Part shown: positions 5,996-8,029 of the stretch, one piece after another | Numbering within the stretch: the stretch's first letter is position 1 | How the letters are laid out: every line of letters begins with the position of its first letter | Source of the DNA: Propionibacteriaceae bacterium | GTDB taxonomy: Bacteria > Actinomycetota > Actinomycetes > Propionibacteriales > Propionibacteriaceae | DNA length: 8,029 nt | Direction of reading: 5' to 3' | Assembly: GCA_003158895.1 (NCBI GenBank) | Contig: PMLO01000249.1 | Coordinates: 4,524-12,552 of the forward strand | Notes under the pieces: generated by a model | What the model was told of the DNA's origin: nothing | Database searches by the model: none | Seen by the model: only the letters and a program-made list of their open reading frames with translations | Translations under genes and position numbers: made by a program

Positions 5996-7228
5996 ATGGC
6001 CGCTCTCGCCACCCGGCCGGTGCGCCGTCCCGCGACGACGAAGCTCGCGCTGATCGACATCGTCGTTCCCGTGTACAACGAGGCGGCCGACCTGGAACGG
6101 TCGGTGCGCGCGCTGGATGCGTACCTGTCGAACGCGCTGCCGTACAGCTATCGCGTGACGATCGCGGACAACGCGTCGGTGGACGGTACGTGGCTGATCG
6201 CGCAGCGGCTCGCGAACACCCTGCCCCATGTGGCGGCCGTGCACCTCGACGAGAAGGGTCGAGGGCGCGCGCTCAAGCAGGTGTGGCTCGCGTCGGACGC
6301 CGACGTCGTCGCGTACATGGACGTCGACCTCTCGACCGACCTGGCCGCGGTGCTGCCCCTGGTGGCGCCGCTGGTCAGCGGCCACTCGGACGTCGCGATC
6401 GGGACGCGCCTGGCCCGCACGAGCCGGGTCATCCGTGGGCCGAAGCGGGAGTTCATCAGCCGCTGCTACAACCTCGTGCTCCGTACGGCGCTGCAGGCCT
6501 CGTTCTCCGACGCACAGTGCGGGTTCAAGGCGATGCGCAGCGACGTGGCCCAGGAGCTGCTGCCGCTCGTCGAGGACACGAACTGGTTCTTCGACACCGA
6601 GCTGCTGGTCCTGGCGCAGCGGGCCGACCTGCGGATCCACGAGGTGCCGGTCGACTGGGTCGACGATCCGGGCACGACGGTCGACATCCTTGCGACCGCG
6701 ACGGAGGACCTGCGGGGGGTGGCGCGACTCATCCGTGGGTTCGCCGGGGGGACCATCCCCGTGGCCCGGGTCCAGGCGGAGCTGGCCGAGCCGGAGCTGC
6801 CGGCGACCGTACCGGGCGTGCCGCGAGGCCTGCTCGGACAGGTGCTGCGGTTCAGCGTCGTCGGGGTGACCTCGACGATCGCGTACTTCGTCCTGTACAT
6901 GCTGCTGAGCGCCGTGACGGGCGACCAGATCGCCAACCTCGTGGCGCAGATCGTTACCGCGGTCGCGAACACTGCCGCCAACCGAGCCTTCACGTTCCGG
7001 GTGCGCGGCAGCAAGGGGTTGCTCAAGCACCATGCGACCGGGCTGCTCGCGTTCGCGATCGCGATGGTGCTGACCAGCGGGTCACTGTGGGTCTTGCACG
7101 CTGCGTGGCCCAGCGTCGGCGAGTGGGTCGAGGTGACGGTGCTCATGATCGCCAATCTCGTCGCCACGCTCGTACGGTTCCTCGCCCTCCGCTTCGTGAT
7201 CGGGCGGAAGGCAGGCGCCCAGGTCTAG
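5996..7228 (+). CDS. Bifunctional GT2 (GtrB-type) glycosyltransferase / GtrA-family flippase fusion
   Basis: The protein (410 residues) joins two functions that are often separate genes. Residues 19-240 are a GT2 domain like GtrB and dolichyl-phosphate mannose synthase: DIVVPVYNEAADLE, ADNASVDGT, EKGRGRALKQVW, the metal-binding D109-V-D111 in YMDVDLSTD, and SDAQCGFKAM with FFDTELL. It should transfer a sugar from a nucleotide donor to undecaprenyl phosphate on the inner face. Residues 280-405 are a GtrA-like domain with four helices, starting LLGQVLRFSVVG and including ANTAANRAFTFR, thought to flip the lipid-linked sugar. A Pro/Glu-rich linker (about 255-278) separates them. The stop of the GT-C gene is 5 bases upstream; GTG 5987 would instead overlap it and add three residues. 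The sugar is unknown. Confidence 0.92.
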   Translation: MAALATRPVRRPATTKLALIDIVVPVYNEAADLERSVRALDAYLSNALPYSYRVTIADNASVDGTWLIAQRLANTLPHVAAVHLDEKGRGRALKQVWLASDADVVAYMDVDLSTDLAAVLPLVAPLVSGHSDVAIGTRLARTSRVIRGPKREFISRCYNLVLRTALQASFSDAQCGFKAMRSDVAQELLPLVEDTNWFFDTELLVLAQRADLRIHEVPVDWVDDPGTTVDILATATEDLRGVARLIRGFAGGTIPVARVQAELAEPELPATVPGVPRGLLGQVLRFSVVGVTSTIAYFVLYMLLSAVTGDQIANLVAQIVTAVANTAANRAFTFRVRGSKGLLKHHATGLLAFAIAMVLTSGSLWVLHAAWPSVGEWVEVTVLMIANLVATLVRFLALRFVIGRKAGAQV

Positions 7229-7236
7229 CGACCGTG

Positions 7237-7242
7237 TACGGT
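7237..7242 (+). promoter_or_regulatory. Candidate -10 box for leaderless deoC transcription
   Basis: TACGGT lies in the 20-base gap after the GT2-GtrA gene and ends exactly 6 bases before ATG 7249, so the A of the ATG would be the first transcribed base. No Shine-Dalgarno lies before that ATG, and no clear -35 is seen. Leaderless messages with this layout are frequent in actinobacteria. Confidence 0.5.
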
Positions 7243-7248
7243 CCGGGC

Positions 7249-7902
7249 ATGGCAATCACTCGGGCCGAGCTGGCGAGGCTGGTCGACCACACGCTGCTAC
7301 GTACGGACGCGTCGCACGCGGACGTGCTGGCGCTCGTCGCCGAGGCGCGCGACCTCGGGGTGTACGCGGTGTGCGTCTCGCCGTCGATGCTGCCCGTACC
7401 GGACCTGCCGGACACGCTGAAGCTCGCGACCGTGTGCGGGTTCCCGTCCGGGAAGCACACGACCGCCGTGAAGGTCGCCGAAGCCGCCGAGTCCGTACGG
7501 CTCGGGGCAGACGAGGTCGACATGGTCATCGATCTTGGGCTGCTCAAGGCAGGCCGGTACAGGGATGTCGTGCGGGAGGTACGGGCTGTACGGGAGGAGG
7601 TGCCGCTGCTCAAGGTCATCATCGAGTCGGCGGCGCTGAGCGACGAGGAGATCATCGTCGCCTGCGAGGCCGCGGCCGAGGCGGGCGCCGACTTCGTGAA
7701 GACCTCGACCGGCTACCACGCTGCGGGAGGTGCGAGCGTCCACGCCGTGTCGCTCATGTCGATGACGGTCGGTGACCAGCTCGGGGTGAAGGCGTCCGGA
7801 GGGATCCGTACGTACGAGTTCGCGGCCGCCCTCGTAGCCGCCGGCGCCACCCGCCTGGGGATGTCCGCGACCGCCGACGTCCTGGCCGCCGCGCCGGAGT
7901 AG
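7249..7902 (+). CDS. deoC: Deoxyribose-phosphate aldolase
   Basis: The enzyme (217 residues) splits 2-deoxyribose 5-phosphate into glyceraldehyde 3-phosphate and acetaldehyde in deoxynucleoside breakdown, in the cytoplasm, by a class I Schiff-base mechanism. Length and motifs fit a complete DeoC. The N-terminus is LVDHTLLRTDAS, followed by VCVSP (41-45) and KLATVCGFPSG (58-68). D91 lies in ADEVDMVIDLG. The Schiff-base lysine is K151 in FVKTSTGY and the helper lysine K181 in GVKASGGIRT; the end carries AGATRLGMSAT. The frame is open far upstream inside the previous gene, but homology begins at ATG 7249. The loop after the active lysine reads YHAAGGAS rather than the more common F-x-x-x-G-A-T, a mild variation. 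It is not obviously linked to the glycosylation genes and probably has its own promoter. Confidence 0.96.
   Translation: MAITRAELARLVDHTLLRTDASHADVLALVAEARDLGVYAVCVSPSMLPVPDLPDTLKLATVCGFPSGKHTTAVKVAEAAESVRLGADEVDMVIDLGLLKAGRYRDVVREVRAVREEVPLLKVIIESAALSDEEIIVACEAAAEAGADFVKTSTGYHAAGGASVHAVSLMSMTVGDQLGVKASGGIRTYEFAAALVAAGATRLGMSATADVLAAAPE
7896..7899 (+). promoter_or_regulatory. Ribosome site for the downstream methyltransferase
   Basis: GGAG within the last codons of deoC lies 8 bases before GTG 7908. It supports that start and implies co-transcription with deoC. Confidence 0.5.
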
Positions 7903-7907
7903 GCCCT

Positions 7908-8029
7908 GTGGCTGGCGACCCGTACGGCGACGAACGGCTCGTCGAGCTGTACGACCTGGACAACCCCGGCGGTGACGACCACGCCTACTACCGCGCGCTC
8001 GCCGACGGCCTCGGGGCGCACAAGATCCT
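7908..8029 (+). CDS. Class I SAM-dependent methyltransferase, N-terminal part (cut by window edge)
   Basis: From GTG 7908 the frame is open to the edge (40 codons plus 2 bases). It begins VAGDPYGDERLVELYDLDNP, continues GGDDHAYYRALADGLGAHKI and is cut at the next residue. L-x-E-L-Y-D-x-D-N-P followed by D-H-x-x-Y-x-x-L-A is the usual start of a group of actinobacterial methyltransferases; a glycine-rich SAM-binding motif (D-L-G-C-G-T-G) would be expected just past the edge. It lies 5 bases after the deoC stop, with a GGAG ribosome site, so it is probably in the deoC operon. The substrate is unknown. The assignment rests on a short fragment. Confidence 0.65.
   Translation, partial: MAGDPYGDERLVELYDLDNPGGDDHAYYRALADGLGAHKI

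Overview
The window is high-GC DNA whose dense genes show strong G/C bias at third codon positions, GTG starts, apparently leaderless promoters and actinobacterial gene families. It most likely comes from an actinomycete chromosome. The families and the many GTAC/TACG words would suit Nocardioidaceae or relatives, but that placement is only a guess. I see no mobile element, CRISPR array, tRNA or rRNA, and no gene-free stretch longer than about 175 bases.

Left part (1-1545): a MarR-family regulator, cut by the left edge, is transcribed leftward away from a nitroreductase. A DoxX-family membrane protein follows the nitroreductase. The shared intergenic region (200-374) holds a perfect match to the thiol-stress sigma factor (SigR/SigH) promoter pattern GGAAT-N18-GTT facing the nitroreductase. 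A small inverted repeat lies just downstream, where a repressor would act. This looks like a redox or electrophile response module.

Centre (1546-7228): this is a cell-surface glycosylation cassette under an apparent two-component system. A PhoP-like OmpR-family response regulator overlaps its sensor kinase by 4 bases (ATGA). Next comes a GT-C glycosyltransferase of the ArnT/YkcB type with a Gly-rich linker and an outer C-terminal domain. Last is a protein fusing a GtrB-type GT2 polyprenyl-phosphate glycosyltransferase to a GtrA-type flippase domain. Together the last two genes encode all parts of a three-component glycosylation route: charge a lipid carrier with sugar inside, flip it, then transfer the sugar outside. 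Arrays of TCACAGC-like words on an 11-bp period, the pattern known for mycobacterial PhoP, occur upstream of both the response regulator and the GT-C gene. The system therefore probably controls both itself and the glycosylation genes.

Right part (7229-8029): deoC (deoxyribose-phosphate aldolase) lies behind its own likely leaderless promoter. The first 40 codons of a SAM-dependent methyltransferase follow, cut by the right edge.

The most interesting unit is the regulator-kinase-GT-C-GtrB/GtrA cassette with its phased operator arrays. It resembles the PmrAB-ArnT logic of Gram-negative bacteria, in what is probably a Gram-positive cell.
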